Below are positions 15,442-23,819 of a stretch of 46,028 nt of DNA, in pieces. The stretch covers positions 1-46,028 of the forward strand of contig NCEA01000041.1 of assembly GCA_002280515.1 (NCBI GenBank), in the 5' to 3' direction. Positions within the stretch are counted from its first letter, which is position 1. Each line of letters opens with the position of its first letter. The stretch is from Rhodobacterales bacterium 32-67-9. GTDB taxonomy: Bacteria; Pseudomonadota; Alphaproteobacteria; Rhodobacterales; Rhodobacteraceae. Under the pieces are notes generated by a model. The model was not told the DNA's origin. It made no database searches and saw only the letters and a list, made by a program, of their open reading frames with translations. The position numbers and the translations under genes were made by a program.

Positions 15442-15915
15442 ATGAAACCCCTGATCATGCCCTTTGCCCTTATACTTGCTGCCACAACAGCGCAGGCCTG
15501 CGAAACCGTAACGCTTGGTGATCTGACGATCGAACATGCCTGGTCCAAAGCGACCATCGGTGCCGATCGCCCCGCGGTATTCTACGTCGAGATTTCCAAC
15601 AGGGGTGCCACCGATGACGCCCTTGTTGGCATTTCGACCCCTGCCGCCGGAATGCCGATGTTGCATGAGACCGTGGTCAAGGACGGTGTAGCCTCGATGC
15701 CCCATTCGATGACCATTCCGGTTCCGGCGGGGCAGGCGGTGCAGCTTGCTCCAGGCGGCTATCACGGCATGCTGATGGGCCTGAGCGCCGCTCTGAAGGC
15801 TGGTGACCGCTTCCCGATGACTTTGACTTTTGAGAAGGCCGGAAAGGTCACGGTCAATGTCGATGTTCTGCCGTTGCGTGCGGAGGGGCCGGATTGCTTG
15901 GACGCAGGGCAGTAA
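15442..15915 (+). CDS. PCuAC periplasmic copper chaperone
   Basis: The 157-residue protein has a signal peptide (residues 1-19, ending AQA-C) and a DUF461/PCuAC cupredoxin-like domain. The diagnostic Cu(I) motif is exact: His75-x10-Met86-x21-His108-x-Met110. The Cys right after the signal could be a lipidation site, though the lipobox (TAQAC) is poor. PCuAC hands Cu(I) to SCO or directly to the CuA or CuB centres of oxidases. It starts 3 bases after SCO, and the second SCO gene begins inside its 3' end. Confidence 0.93.
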   Translation: MKPLIMPFALILAATTAQACETVTLGDLTIEHAWSKATIGADRPAVFYVEISNRGATDDALVGISTPAAGMPMLHETVVKDGVASMPHSMTIPVPAGQAVQLAPGGYHGMLMGLSAALKAGDRFPMTLTFEKAGKVTVNVDVLPLRAEGPDCLDAGQ

Positions 15916-16496
15916 TTCTGGGCCTGGGCGGAGCGATCGGTGCGGTGGCCTTCATGTTGGGCCTAGGTGCCTGGCGCACGCGCAACCAGCCCGCACTCAA
16001 CGCAGTCCTGCCAATGCCCCTTTCCATGATGGGTTGGCAGATGACCGACCAGCGAGGGCAGTCAGTTCGTCCGGCAGATTGGTCCGGCCGCCCTGTGATA
16101 GCCTTCTTCGGCTTCACCTGGTGTCCAGATGTCTGCCCGACAACACTCTCCGACATTTCGGGGTGGCTCGAAGAGCTAGGACCTGATGCCGACCGGCTGA
16201 CTGTCGCCCTGATCTCGGTCGATCCAGACCGTGACAGTCCGCAGGTGCTGGGCGAATACCTGGCAAACTTCGATCCGCGCATCATTGGGCTTACGGGTGC
16301 GCCAGACCAGATTGCCCGAGCGGCTGCCGAGTTTCGCGTGACCTACCGTAAGGTGCCGCGCGACGGTGGTGACTATACGATGGACCACACTGCCGGTGTC
16401 TTTCTGTTCTACGCAGATGGTCGCTTTGCCAGCATCATCGACTTCCACGAGGACCGGCGCTTCGCCGTTCCAAAGATCCAACGTATCCTCAAGTGA
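15894..16496 (+). CDS. Second SCO1/SenC-family protein
   Basis: The 200-residue protein has an N-terminal anchor preceded by GRRAVILGLG. The SCO motif is WCPDVCPTT (Cys77, Cys81), and YTMDHTAGVF supplies the distal His. The start is TTG 15894, inside the PCuAC gene by 22 bases, with GGAGGGG about 6 bases upstream; no ATG precedes the anchor. It differs clearly from the SCO at 14845, so it is not a recent copy. Two SCO proteins around PCuAC suggest a division between copper delivery and thiol reduction. Confidence 0.9.
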   Translation: MLGRRAVILGLGGAIGAVAFMLGLGAWRTRNQPALNAVLPMPLSMMGWQMTDQRGQSVRPADWSGRPVIAFFGFTWCPDVCPTTLSDISGWLEELGPDADRLTVALISVDPDRDSPQVLGEYLANFDPRIIGLTGAPDQIARAAAEFRVTYRKVPRDGGDYTMDHTAGVFLFYADGRFASIIDFHEDRRFAVPKIQRILK

Positions 16497-16512
16497 AAGG
16501 TCATTCTGCCAG

Positions 16513-17679
16513 ATGATCCGCTACACAGCCGTATTCTCGCTTGCCCTTGGTCTCTTCGCCCCGGTCGTGGCCTATGCGGACCCGCCCGGCGCACATGTTC
16601 AGGCGCAATCCTCGGCGGTGATCGCGTCTGGCGATACGCTGGACAGTGTTCTGGACCGAGCAGGCATTCAGCCTGCGCTGCGTGCCGAGGCCGCTTTGGC
16701 TTTGGCCGGTGTCTATGATCTGACCGATCTGCGACCAGGGCATCGGCTGGAATGGCTGGCATACCCTGGCGATTCATCCCGTCTCGAGCGCCTGTCTCTC
16801 TTTGTGGAAGACGGCGTTGAGATCGCCCTGACCTTTGAAGGCACCGTCTCGGCAAGCCGTGTCGATCCGCCCGTCCGCCCCGTCGACCGAAGCGAGAAGC
16901 TGACCCTTGAGGGGTCGCTTTACGATGCGCTGGTGTCGCGCGCTGCGCCGGAGCGGTTTGCGGTTGACCTGACCGCCCTACTTGCCGGGCAGGTCGACTT
17001 TCGGCGTGATCTTCAGGGGGACGAAACCTTTGCAATCGTCTGGCAAGAGGATCAGCTCCCGGATGGCAGCATCGCCGGAGAACCACGCCTGAATTATGCA
17101 AGACTGGAGTTGCAAGACCGCGTGCTGGAACTTGTTGCAACCGAGGCAGCGGGTCCGGTCATTGTTTTCGAGGATGGCGTCGCCGTGCAAAGATCTGCGG
17201 CACCCATACTCGGGGCGCGCCTGTCGTCTGTCTTTGGTCGCCGCAATCACCCGGTCCTTGGTGGCGTGAAGATGCACACAGGCATCGACTATGCAGCGCC
17301 GGTCGGAACCGAAGTTTCAGCGACGGGAGCGGGCCGGGTGGTCTTTGCCGGCACGATACGGGGCTATGGCCTGACCGTGGACATCGACCACGGCGGCGGT
17401 GTCGTGACCCGCTATGCCCACCTTTCCGAAATCGCAGACCGGGCTCAGGATGGTGCGCGCGTGAAGGCGGGTGACAGGATCGGCGCTGTCGGGGCGACCG
17501 GTCTCGTCAGCGGCCCGAATTTGCACTATGAGGTGCGCGTTGATGGTCGGCCGGTTGATCCCACGGACCGGGATGCCCTGCCAGAACAGGAAATTGCCAC
17601 GGCGGGCGATCTTGGCGCTCTTGCGACCTGGCGCCGGGCAACCGGTTTCGTGCAATTCCAGCAAGAGGACAAAGGATGA
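16513..17679 (+). CDS. M23-family (LytM) exported peptidase
   Basis: The 388-residue protein has a signal peptide (residues 1-22, ending AYA-D), a LysM/OapA-like middle region with SGDTLDSVLDRAGI, and a C-terminal M23 domain. Zinc ligands are His255 and Asp259 in MHTGIDYAAPVGT, with RYAHLSEI and LHYEVRVDG completing the site. M23 enzymes cut peptidoglycan cross-links. ATG 16513 gives a proper signal peptide; the frame upstream lies inside SCO. Its presence in a copper operon is unusual but the 4-base overlap with DUF411 shows it is part of it. Confidence 0.9.
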   Translation: MIRYTAVFSLALGLFAPVVAYADPPGAHVQAQSSAVIASGDTLDSVLDRAGIQPALRAEAALALAGVYDLTDLRPGHRLEWLAYPGDSSRLERLSLFVEDGVEIALTFEGTVSASRVDPPVRPVDRSEKLTLEGSLYDALVSRAAPERFAVDLTALLAGQVDFRRDLQGDETFAIVWQEDQLPDGSIAGEPRLNYARLELQDRVLELVATEAAGPVIVFEDGVAVQRSAAPILGARLSSVFGRRNHPVLGGVKMHTGIDYAAPVGTEVSATGAGRVVFAGTIRGYGLTVDIDHGGGVVTRYAHLSEIADRAQDGARVKAGDRIGAVGATGLVSGPNLHYEVRVDGRPVDPTDRDALPEQEIATAGDLGALATWRRATGFVQFQQEDKG

Positions 17680-18152
17680 CCAATCAGCGCATGAACCGTC
17701 GGCAGCTGCTTCTCTCGGTGGCAGCGATGACCGCACTTTCTCCTGCCAGATTGATGGCCCAAGACCTGCCCCCGATCCATGTGGTCAAGGGGCAAGGCTG
17801 CGAATGCTGCGTGGCTTGGGTTGACTATTTGCGACAAGAGGGGTTCACGGTTACGGATGAGGTTGCCTATGGAACCCTGTTGATCCGCCACAAGATGGAT
17901 CTTGGGATACCGGCCAACGCATTCTCTTGCCATACGGGCAAGATCGAGGGCTATGCGCTTGAAGGTCATGTGCCCGCTGCAGATATCCGTCGGTTGCTGG
18001 CCGAAAAACCCGATGCGATCGGCCTTTCCGTCCCGGGCATGCCCTATGGCTCACCGGGAATGGGTTCGGAGGACAACCGGGATGCCTATGATGTCCTGCT
18101 GATCCAGCGGGATGGGAAGTTGCCCGTGTTCACCAGCTATCCGGCCGCGTGA
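17676..18152 (+). CDS. DUF411 periplasmic metal-binding protein
   Basis: The 158-residue protein has a Tat-like signal (MNRRQLLLSVAAMTA) and a mature DUF411 domain. Hallmarks are KGQGCECCVAWVDYLR (Cys42, Cys44, Cys45) and SCHTGKIEGYALEGHVPA. DUF411 proteins (CopG/CusX-like) sit in copper- and silver-resistance loci and bind copper in the periplasm. It is the last gene of the SCO operon; the next gene is convergent, 26 bases away. Confidence 0.9.
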   Translation: MTNQRMNRRQLLLSVAAMTALSPARLMAQDLPPIHVVKGQGCECCVAWVDYLRQEGFTVTDEVAYGTLLIRHKMDLGIPANAFSCHTGKIEGYALEGHVPAADIRRLLAEKPDAIGLSVPGMPYGSPGMGSEDNRDAYDVLLIQRDGKLPVFTSYPAA

Positions 18153-18178
18153 GTCCGGTCGGCCCAACTGACCAACCG

Positions 18179-18703
18179 TCAGGCGAGACTGTCAAGGATC
18201 TGTTGGTCGGCCTCGTCGCTATCCCAGTCATAAGGGCCTGGAAGGCGCCCGATCTCCTGCGACTGTCGATTGACCAGCAGCGTCGTCGGCAGTCCGATGA
18301 AGGCAAATGCCAGTTGAACCCGCAGGGATTCCGCCCAGAACAGCGGCAGGTAGCGGATGCCGATCTCATCGAAAAAGCGGCGGCCGCGCTGGATTCCCGT
18401 GTCGTCGATGCAAAGTGGCAAGACCATGAAGTCGGCCCCGGCCAATCTGCCGTGAAGGCGATCAAGTGCCGGCATTTCCTCGCGGCACGGCGGGCACCAT
18501 GTCGCCCAGATGTTCAGCAGGATGACCTTGCCCGCAAAATCGGCCAGCTTTCCAGTGCTGCCATCTTCGCTGATGATTGGAGGCGAGAGTAGAGGTTGCC
18601 CTTCGCCGCGCAGTTGGAAGGGTGGCCGCGCCAAGGCAGGACCGGCGGCGAGGGATGCGCCCAACCCGGCCAGCGTTGCACGGCGGCTGAGACTTTGCGC
18701 CAT
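18179..18703 (-). CDS. TlpA-like thiol:disulfide oxidoreductase
   Basis: This 174-residue exported thioredoxin-like protein has an N-terminal SLSRRATLAGLGASLAAG (Tat-like signal) and active site Cys70-Pro-Pro-Cys73 in NIWATWCPPCREEMP. The cis-Pro loop is GLPTTLLVNR. TlpA/ResA proteins reduce periplasmic thiols, for instance in SCO or cytochrome c maturation. ATG 18703 has AGGAG 5 bases upstream. It follows the multicopper oxidase on the same strand with a 74-base gap, so both may be one transcript. Confidence 0.88.
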   Translation of the reverse strand: MAQSLSRRATLAGLGASLAAGPALARPPFQLRGEGQPLLSPPIISEDGSTGKLADFAGKVILLNIWATWCPPCREEMPALDRLHGRLAGADFMVLPLCIDDTGIQRGRRFFDEIGIRYLPLFWAESLRVQLAFAFIGLPTTLLVNRQSQEIGRLPGPYDWDSDEADQQILDSLA

Positions 18704-18777
18704 GTCATGCTCCTGTTTCGTTGTCTGGGGCCAGCGGCGAACCGCTGGCCATCCTTGTTGGTTTGGTCCGGTGTCGC

Positions 18778-20235
18778 TCAGGTCGAGACGGCGAATTCGG
18801 TCATCATCCCCGTCGCCAGATGCGCCATGTGATGGCAATGCAGCATCCATCGCGCAGCCTCGCCCGCGTCAACCGCGACCGTTACCATCGACATCGGTGG
18901 CACGTGAACGGTATCGCGCAGGGCACCGGCAAAGCGCGGACCGCCTGTGCCAATCACCTGAAACGCATGGCCATGCAGGTGCATCGGATGCGCCATCATC
19001 GACATGTTGTGAAGGGTGATCTCGATCCGCTCGCCGGTCTTGGCGGTCACCGGAATGTGGCTGCCCCAAGTCTGGCCATTGATCGTCCAGACATAGGGCG
19101 TCATCGACCCGCCCAGCATCAGCATCGGCCGCGAGGCTGCCTTGCGATCCGGCAGGGGCGTCAGAGCCCGCAGCGCGCTTTCCTGTGTCAGGTCGCCGCT
19201 GAAGGCCGGATGATCGGCGTCCGACACCTCTGCGATTTTCGTCACTGCGGCACCCGCCGTGGCCAGGATCAGACCGGTCCGTTCGCGCGCGCCTTCGCGC
19301 AGCGCCAGCACCGGAAAGGCACCTCCGTCGCCCGGAACGTCCAGTTCGATGTCCAGCCGTTGCCCCATCGCCACGCCAAAGCGACTGCCGGGCAGGGGCT
19401 GCACCGGCTCGCCGTCTACCGCGACCAGCCGTCCGGGCAACGTGCCGCTGTCGACCCAGAACACCGTGGCGGACGACGCGTTGATGACGCGCAGAAGCAG
19501 CCGGCCACCCTTGTCCACCTGCACCACCTCGGGATCGTCCAAGGTGCGGTCATTGGCAAGATAGGCATCAAAGGCATAGTCGTTCAGGTCCATCGCCATG
19601 CCGGACATGTTCGTGCCCCCGTTTGCCATGCTACCCATGTCCATCCCGGCCATGCCATCCTGCCCCATCTGGCTGTGGTCCATCGCAGCCATCGACGCCC
19701 CGCCAGTGATCTCGGCCAACACTTCGGCTGGTGGCTTGAACGAAAAATCGTGGAGGAACAGAGTCACCTCTTGCCGGTCAGCCGCAACATCCTCGGGTCG
19801 CCGCACGATCAGGGGCGCGGCGAGCAGCCCCATTTCATGTTCGGGGATATGGGCGTGCATCCAGTGCGTGCCGGGACGGGCGGCAAAGTCATAGGCGCGG
19901 GTCTCGCCCGGTTGCAGCAGCGGCATCGGCAGGTCCGGCACGCCGTCCTGCGCATTTTGCGGGATCTGCCCGTGCCAGTGGATCAGCGTTGGCACGTCCA
20001 GAGTGTTGTTCAGGTCAACGGCAAAGACCTGCCCCGGATCAAGCACCAGGCCGGAGCGGCCGTTACCGTCCAGTAGACCCCAGACGGTGGCCGCCTTGCC
20101 CCGCACGTCGATCGTGCGGGTTGTGGCCGAAAGTGCCATCCGGGTGGTTTGCGCCCGCACCAGCGCGGGCATGGTCAAAGAAGCAGCCGTGGCTGCGGAC
20201 GCGGCAAGAAAGCCGCGACGGGTCAAAAGCGACAT
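18778..20235 (-). CDS. CopA/CueO-type multicopper oxidase
   Basis: This 485-residue three-domain oxidase has a Tat signal (TRRGFLAASAATAAS). Copper motifs are IHWHGQ (about 86-89), HWMHAHIPEHE (124 on), HPMHLHGHAF (416 on) and HCHHMAHLATGMM (466 on), which carries the type-1 site. A Met-rich insert (about 182-215: MAAMDHSQMGQDGMAGMDMG and on) resembles the Cu(I)-binding region of CueO/CopA. Such enzymes oxidise Cu(I) to less toxic Cu(II) in the periplasm. ATG 20235 has AGGAG 8 bases upstream. It is preceded by a small Met/His protein gene and followed by a TlpA-like gene. Confidence 0.92.
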   Translation of the reverse strand: MSLLTRRGFLAASAATAASLTMPALVRAQTTRMALSATTRTIDVRGKAATVWGLLDGNGRSGLVLDPGQVFAVDLNNTLDVPTLIHWHGQIPQNAQDGVPDLPMPLLQPGETRAYDFAARPGTHWMHAHIPEHEMGLLAAPLIVRRPEDVAADRQEVTLFLHDFSFKPPAEVLAEITGGASMAAMDHSQMGQDGMAGMDMGSMANGGTNMSGMAMDLNDYAFDAYLANDRTLDDPEVVQVDKGGRLLLRVINASSATVFWVDSGTLPGRLVAVDGEPVQPLPGSRFGVAMGQRLDIELDVPGDGGAFPVLALREGARERTGLILATAGAAVTKIAEVSDADHPAFSGDLTQESALRALTPLPDRKAASRPMLMLGGSMTPYVWTINGQTWGSHIPVTAKTGERIEITLHNMSMMAHPMHLHGHAFQVIGTGGPRFAGALRDTVHVPPMSMVTVAVDAGEAARWMLHCHHMAHLATGMMTEFAVST

Positions 20236-20273
20236 GTGAAATCTCCTGTAAGTCGCATAATCGGATCAATAAC

Positions 20274-20298
20274 CGGACCAGGCTTGGGCCTTGGTCCG
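20274..20298 (-). terminator. Hairpin between small Met/His gene and copper oxidase
   Basis: CGGACCA/TGGTCCG arms with an inner GGC/GCC pairing and a 4-base loop lie just after the stop of the minus-strand gene ending at 20304. No T-run follows, so it could be an attenuating or mRNA-stabilising hairpin inside an operon. Confidence 0.4.
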
Positions 20299-20303
20299 CT
20301 ATG

Positions 20304-20663
20304 TCAGATCAGCGCAACTTTCGGAGGCGGGCCGGGGGGAGGCAAATCCAGTGATGCGGCCAAGGGTGCCGCGCCGGGAAGGATGTGGGCGGCATGCACC
20401 TGGCGCAGGGCGGGTTGTTCCGACGAAGGCAAGGTGGCGGTCACAACGCGGCAATGCTGTTCGCACAACCGCTTTTGCGCATCATAGCTTTGGCTGTCGT
20501 CCATGGTGGCCATCGCCCCTGCGTGGCCTGCCATAGCCATCATCTGGGCATGTGACGTTGCCGACTGCTCTGCTCGCCCCACCAGAGGCAGCGCGGAAAA
20601 CACGGTTCCAAGCAGATATACCACCAGAATGAGCGCGCGCATTGGGATGACCGTTCTTAACAT
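20304..20663 (-). CDS. Small exported Met/His protein of copper locus
   Basis: The 119-residue protein has a signal-like helix (residues 8-31) and a mature part with HAQMMAMAGHAGAMATMDD (about 38-56), one Cys pair (LCEQHC) and a Pro-rich end (DLPPPGPPPK). Met and His clusters of this kind bind Cu(I). It lies in front of the copper oxidase on the same strand. ATG 20663 is taken as start; ATG 20642 is the alternative and gives an equally good signal. No family is recognised; a periplasmic copper-binding role is inferred. Confidence 0.6.
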   Translation of the reverse strand: MLRTVIPMRALILVVYLLGTVFSALPLVGRAEQSATSHAQMMAMAGHAGAMATMDDSQSYDAQKRLCEQHCRVVTATLPSSEQPALRQVHAAHILPGAAPLAASLDLPPPGPPPKVALI

Positions 20664-20810
20664 GCGCCACGCCTAGCAGATTTGTCCGAGTGAATCATTT
20701 GACAGTTCAGTGTCCACCCACGTTCGGGTGAGATCACTGTTTGGCCTTCACTGTTGTGGTGGCAGGGATCCGAACTTTCGCCGCCTTGGTGAGGGCCTGC
20801 ATACGGGAAC

Positions 20811-21164
20811 TCAGAACACCAGAACCTTGTCGGCGGCGACAGTCGCCTGAGCCAACTCGTCCATGGTGGATCTCGCGGCACCGGGGATTATTTCGTCCTG
20901 CGTCAAACCGCGCGCGTCCATGCAGGTGCCGCACAGAAGCACCCGGCCTTTCGCGCTCAGCACCCGGCCCAGCATCCGTTCCAGATTGTAAAACCCTTCC
21001 GGCGTCTTTTGCCCCGCCTTGGCACAGACCACTGCATCGGCCATCAGAAAGACGGTAATTTCCGCGTCCGGGTCATGCTTCGGCAAAACGATGGCCAGCC
21101 GCAGGCCGTTGTAGCTGCGCTCGGTGCCATAGGGCGGGTCATTCAGGATCAGGAGGTGTTTCAA
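20811..21164 (-). CDS. DsrE/DsrF-like sulfur-relay-fold protein
   Basis: The 117-residue protein fits DsrE in length and pattern: LILNDPPYGTERSYNGLRLA, then ITVFLMADAVVCAKAGQKTPEG and VLLCGTCMDARGL. The Cys of CGTC lies where DsrE-like proteins carry the persulfide-accepting residue. The apparent start is TTG 21164 with only a weak ribosome site. DsrE-fold proteins carry sulfane sulfur or act in thiol stress. The persulfide genes a few kilobases on may be relevant. Confidence 0.85.
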   Translation of the reverse strand: MKHLLILNDPPYGTERSYNGLRLAIVLPKHDPDAEITVFLMADAVVCAKAGQKTPEGFYNLERMLGRVLSAKGRVLLCGTCMDARGLTQDEIIPGAARSTMDELAQATVAADKVLVF

Positions 21165-21196
21165 GTGCCGCGTCTTTCAGATTGAAGCCGGTTTCA

Positions 21197-21218
21197 GGCG
21201 GCGATGGATCTCGCCGCC
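21197..21218 (-). terminator. Hairpin between SHOCT gene and DsrE gene
   Basis: GGCGGCGA and TCGCCGCC form a perfect 8-base stem with a 6-base loop, 16 bases after the SHOCT gene stop (minus strand). No strong T-run follows. Confidence 0.4.
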
Positions 21219-21233
21219 GGACAATGTCAGAGC

Positions 21234-21593
21234 CTATTCGCCGAGGACATGACGACGTTCTTCAAATTCGGCCTTGTCGATTTCCCCTTTGGCGAAGCGT
21301 TCCTTGAGGATATCGATCGGTGTCCGCCCCGGCGGCATTCCATGCGGAGGCGACCCGCCAAGCCAAGACCCGCCACGCCCCTGAAGGACGATGACAACGG
21401 CTGCGACCACGACGGCCAATATCAGGATCATGAACAGCGGGCCAAAGAACATGCCGTATCCTCCACCCCAGCCCATCATTCCAGGGCCATATCCGTACCT
21501 GTCGGCATCGGGCAGCGTCTGCCCCCATGCGGTTCCGAGAGAGAGCGCCAGGACCAGAGGCGGTGCGATCCATCGGTCATGAAACTTGAGCAT
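21234..21593 (-). CDS. SHOCT-domain small membrane protein
   Basis: This protein of about 119 residues has a signal-like N-terminus, a Gly/Met-rich stretch (YGPGMMGWGGGYGMF), one strong transmembrane helix (about 51-70) and a C-terminal SHOCT motif, PIDILKERFAKGEIDKAEFE. SHOCT ends are common on small membrane proteins in copper and metal loci; their role is unclear, probably oligomerisation. ATG 21593 has GGGAG 7 bases upstream, while ATG 21596 would be only 4 bases away. Confidence 0.82.
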   Translation of the reverse strand: MLKFHDRWIAPPLVLALSLGTAWGQTLPDADRYGYGPGMMGWGGGYGMFFGPLFMILILAVVVAAVVIVLQGRGGSWLGGSPPHGMPPGRTPIDILKERFAKGEIDKAEFEERRHVLGE

Positions 21594-21715
21594 CATCCTA
21601 CTCCCTTCATGGTGACGGCCAGCTATGGGATTTCGTCTATCCCTTCGTGGCCAATGCTGCCTTGACCTGCGTCAACGGCCGCAATGAGGATCCGGTCTGA
21701 AGCACCGCGTGCCAC

Positions 21716-23038
21716 TTAGGCAGAAGCTGGATTGAGGCGGGGATGGGTTTCCTCACCCCAGAGCCACAGCACGGCACCGGACATGGCCATCGAGATCGCC
21801 ACGAACCAGAAGGCCGCCACGGTCGATCCGCTGAAATGTGCGGCCAATCCCAGACCAAGCGCGCCGATCCCATAGCCCAGATCACGCCAGAACCGATAAA
21901 TCCCGATTGCCGATCCTCGCCAGGTCGGCGGGGTGATGTCGGCCACGGCGGCCGAAAGGTTCGGATACAGAAGCGCCATGCCGAAGCCGGCGATGGCGGC
22001 CGAGACCGACCACCAGACGAAGCCCTGACCCAGCACCACCAGAGCAACCCCCGCACCGCAGATCCACATGCCAAGGACGTTCGGCCAGAACCGCCCGATC
22101 CGGTCGGAAAGCCGGCCGGTGAAAAGCTGCGAGCCGCCCCAGACGAACCCGTACATCCCGACAATCCAGCCAATCTCGGGTAGGCTGACCCCACGATCCA
22201 GCAAAAAGACCGGGAACATCACCCAGACCAGCGCGTCGACGAATTTCTCAACCAGTCCGGCTTGCGACACGGCGGCCAGGCGCCGGTCCCGCCAGGACAT
22301 CAGCACAAAGACTTCCCATGTGCCGGGGGTTTCCGACACGCCCTGCGGATAGCGCGGGCGAAAGGCGGTCGCAGCCTTGGCCCGGTGGCGCGCAGCCTCG
22401 GCCGTGGCGAAGGGCAGTGTGTCCTGCACCCAGACCAGCGTCAGAACCAGCGCCAGCCCGATCACGACACCGCCAAAGATCAGCAGCCCCAGCCGCGGGC
22501 CCAAGGCGCTGGCCGCATAGGCCGTGATGATCCCGGCCAAGGCCACGCCCACATAGCCGGAAAACTCGTTCAGCCCCAGCGTCAGCCCGCGCTGATCGGC
22601 CCGGGTGAAATCCAGCTTGGCGGTTTGCGTCATCGACCAGCACAGGCCCTGATTGACCCCCAGCAGCACGGTCGCCGCGACGATCCAGCTCCAGCTTGGC
22701 GCGAAGTAGATCATCAGCGGGATCGGGATGGCGGCAATCCAACCCAGCAAGAGAACCTGCTTGCGCCCGATCCGCTCGGACAACCGTCCGGCCACGAAGT
22801 TGAGGGCGCCCTTCACCACGCCGAAGGCCACGACAAAGGCCGTGAGCAGCAGGAACGATCCTTTGGCCACGCCAAATTCGCTTTCCGCCAGCGCAGGAAC
22901 CACAGTGCGCATCATGCCGATGGTGAAGCCGACCAGCAGGACCTGGATCAGCTGATGCACGAACTGGGTCAGGTTCTCACGGATGCCGAGGGTCAGATCG
23001 GCGGCACTGTCGCCGGTGAAGGCTGCGGGCTGGGTCAT
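21716..23038 (-). CDS. MFS transporter
   Basis: The 440-residue, twelve-helix major-facilitator protein shows typical loops GRLSERIGRKQVLLLG and GRLSDRIGRFWPN after helices 2 and 8. It overlaps the upstream metallo-hydrolase gene by 4 bases (ATGA), so both form one operon divergent from an ArsR-rhodanese regulator. Related transporters beside persulfide dioxygenases are thought to move sulfur species or small anions. The substrate cannot be read from the sequence. Confidence 0.88.
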   Translation of the reverse strand: MTQPAAFTGDSAADLTLGIRENLTQFVHQLIQVLLVGFTIGMMRTVVPALAESEFGVAKGSFLLLTAFVVAFGVVKGALNFVAGRLSERIGRKQVLLLGWIAAIPIPLMIYFAPSWSWIVAATVLLGVNQGLCWSMTQTAKLDFTRADQRGLTLGLNEFSGYVGVALAGIITAYAASALGPRLGLLIFGGVVIGLALVLTLVWVQDTLPFATAEAARHRAKAATAFRPRYPQGVSETPGTWEVFVLMSWRDRRLAAVSQAGLVEKFVDALVWVMFPVFLLDRGVSLPEIGWIVGMYGFVWGGSQLFTGRLSDRIGRFWPNVLGMWICGAGVALVVLGQGFVWWSVSAAIAGFGMALLYPNLSAAVADITPPTWRGSAIGIYRFWRDLGYGIGALGLGLAAHFSGSTVAAFWFVAISMAMSGAVLWLWGEETHPRLNPASA

Positions 23039-23709
23039 GCGGGAACCTCCAGCCCGGTGTTGATGGCCCGGTTCTGTGCCGCCTCGGGCGGCGGGGGCGG
23101 AATGTCGGCGGTCATGACCCGGACGAACTCCTCCTCGTCCTTGATCCCGAAAGCGGTGTTGTGGCGCAATTCAAAGCCGATGCTGGAGCTTGATTCGGGC
23201 AGCGCCTTCAGAACCTGAATGGATTTGAACAGCGCCCTTGCCCCATCTTCCGCACTTGATGCAAGCTCGGTGCGTCCAAGATCGCCGACCATCAGCGTAT
23301 GTCCGGTCAGCACGAACCACGGCTCTGCAGCGCGGGTACGGTCGGTCACCAAGAGGGAGATATGCTCGGGCGTGTGGCCAGGCGTGTGCAGGACTTTCGC
23401 CACGACATTGCCAAGCTCCAGCACTTCGCCGTCAACTACGCCTTTGAATGGAAACTTCGCCGCCGCGTCCGCGTGCAGGACATATTCGGCGCCGGATGCT
23501 GCCGCCAGCGCCCGACCGGACGAGACGTGATCCGCGTGAAGATGGGTGTCGATGACATAGAGGATGCGCACTCCCAGGGCTTTGGCGGCCTCAATGTAGG
23601 GTGCGATGTCGCCGACCGGATCGACCACGGCAGCGGAGGCCTTGCCGCCACAGCCGAACAGATAGGAGGCTGCAACCGGGCCGGAATGCAGGAACTGACG
23701 CAGGATCAT
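23035..23709 (-). CDS. MBL-fold hydrolase, persulfide dioxygenase-like (Blh/ETHE1 type)
   Basis: The 224-residue protein has the metallo-beta-lactamase signature THLHADH (His56, His58, Asp60, His61), His112 in PGHTPEH and Asp143 in VGDLGRTEL. The N-terminus MILRQFLHSG with a following Cys20 resembles ETHE1/Blh persulfide dioxygenases, which oxidise glutathione persulfide to sulfite at a mononuclear iron. ATG 23709 has AGGAG 7 bases upstream; the longer frame is not needed. Operon partner MFS and the divergent ArsR-rhodanese regulator match the known bigR-blh type of layout. Confidence 0.88.
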   Translation of the reverse strand: MILRQFLHSGPVAASYLFGCGGKASAAVVDPVGDIAPYIEAAKALGVRILYVIDTHLHADHVSSGRALAAASGAEYVLHADAAAKFPFKGVVDGEVLELGNVVAKVLHTPGHTPEHISLLVTDRTRAAEPWFVLTGHTLMVGDLGRTELASSAEDGARALFKSIQVLKALPESSSSIGFELRHNTAFGIKDEEEFVRVMTADIPPPPPEAAQNRAINTGLEVPA

Positions 23710-23769
23710 CTTTGGTCTCCTTTGGACTTCGGCCATGGTCGGGCTTGATCGCCTCGCCGCGACTCGCTA

Positions 23770-23791
23770 CATTCAAGCAGTTACTTGAATG
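23770..23791. promoter_or_regulatory. ArsR-type operator between divergent genes
   Basis: CATTCAAG-N6-CTTGAATG is a perfect 8-base inverted repeat in the 110-base spacer between the MBL/MFS operon and the ArsR-rhodanese gene. ATTC..GAAT half-sites are typical for the BigR/SqrR group of persulfide-sensing ArsR proteins. Confidence 0.7.
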
Positions 23792-23819
23792 ATCTAGACC
23801 CGAAGGATCAGCCCTGTCA

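Noticed and set aside
18721-20076. Plus-strand frame of 451 codons over the copper oxidase
   Set aside because: Shadow; the opposite strand has all oxidase copper motifs.
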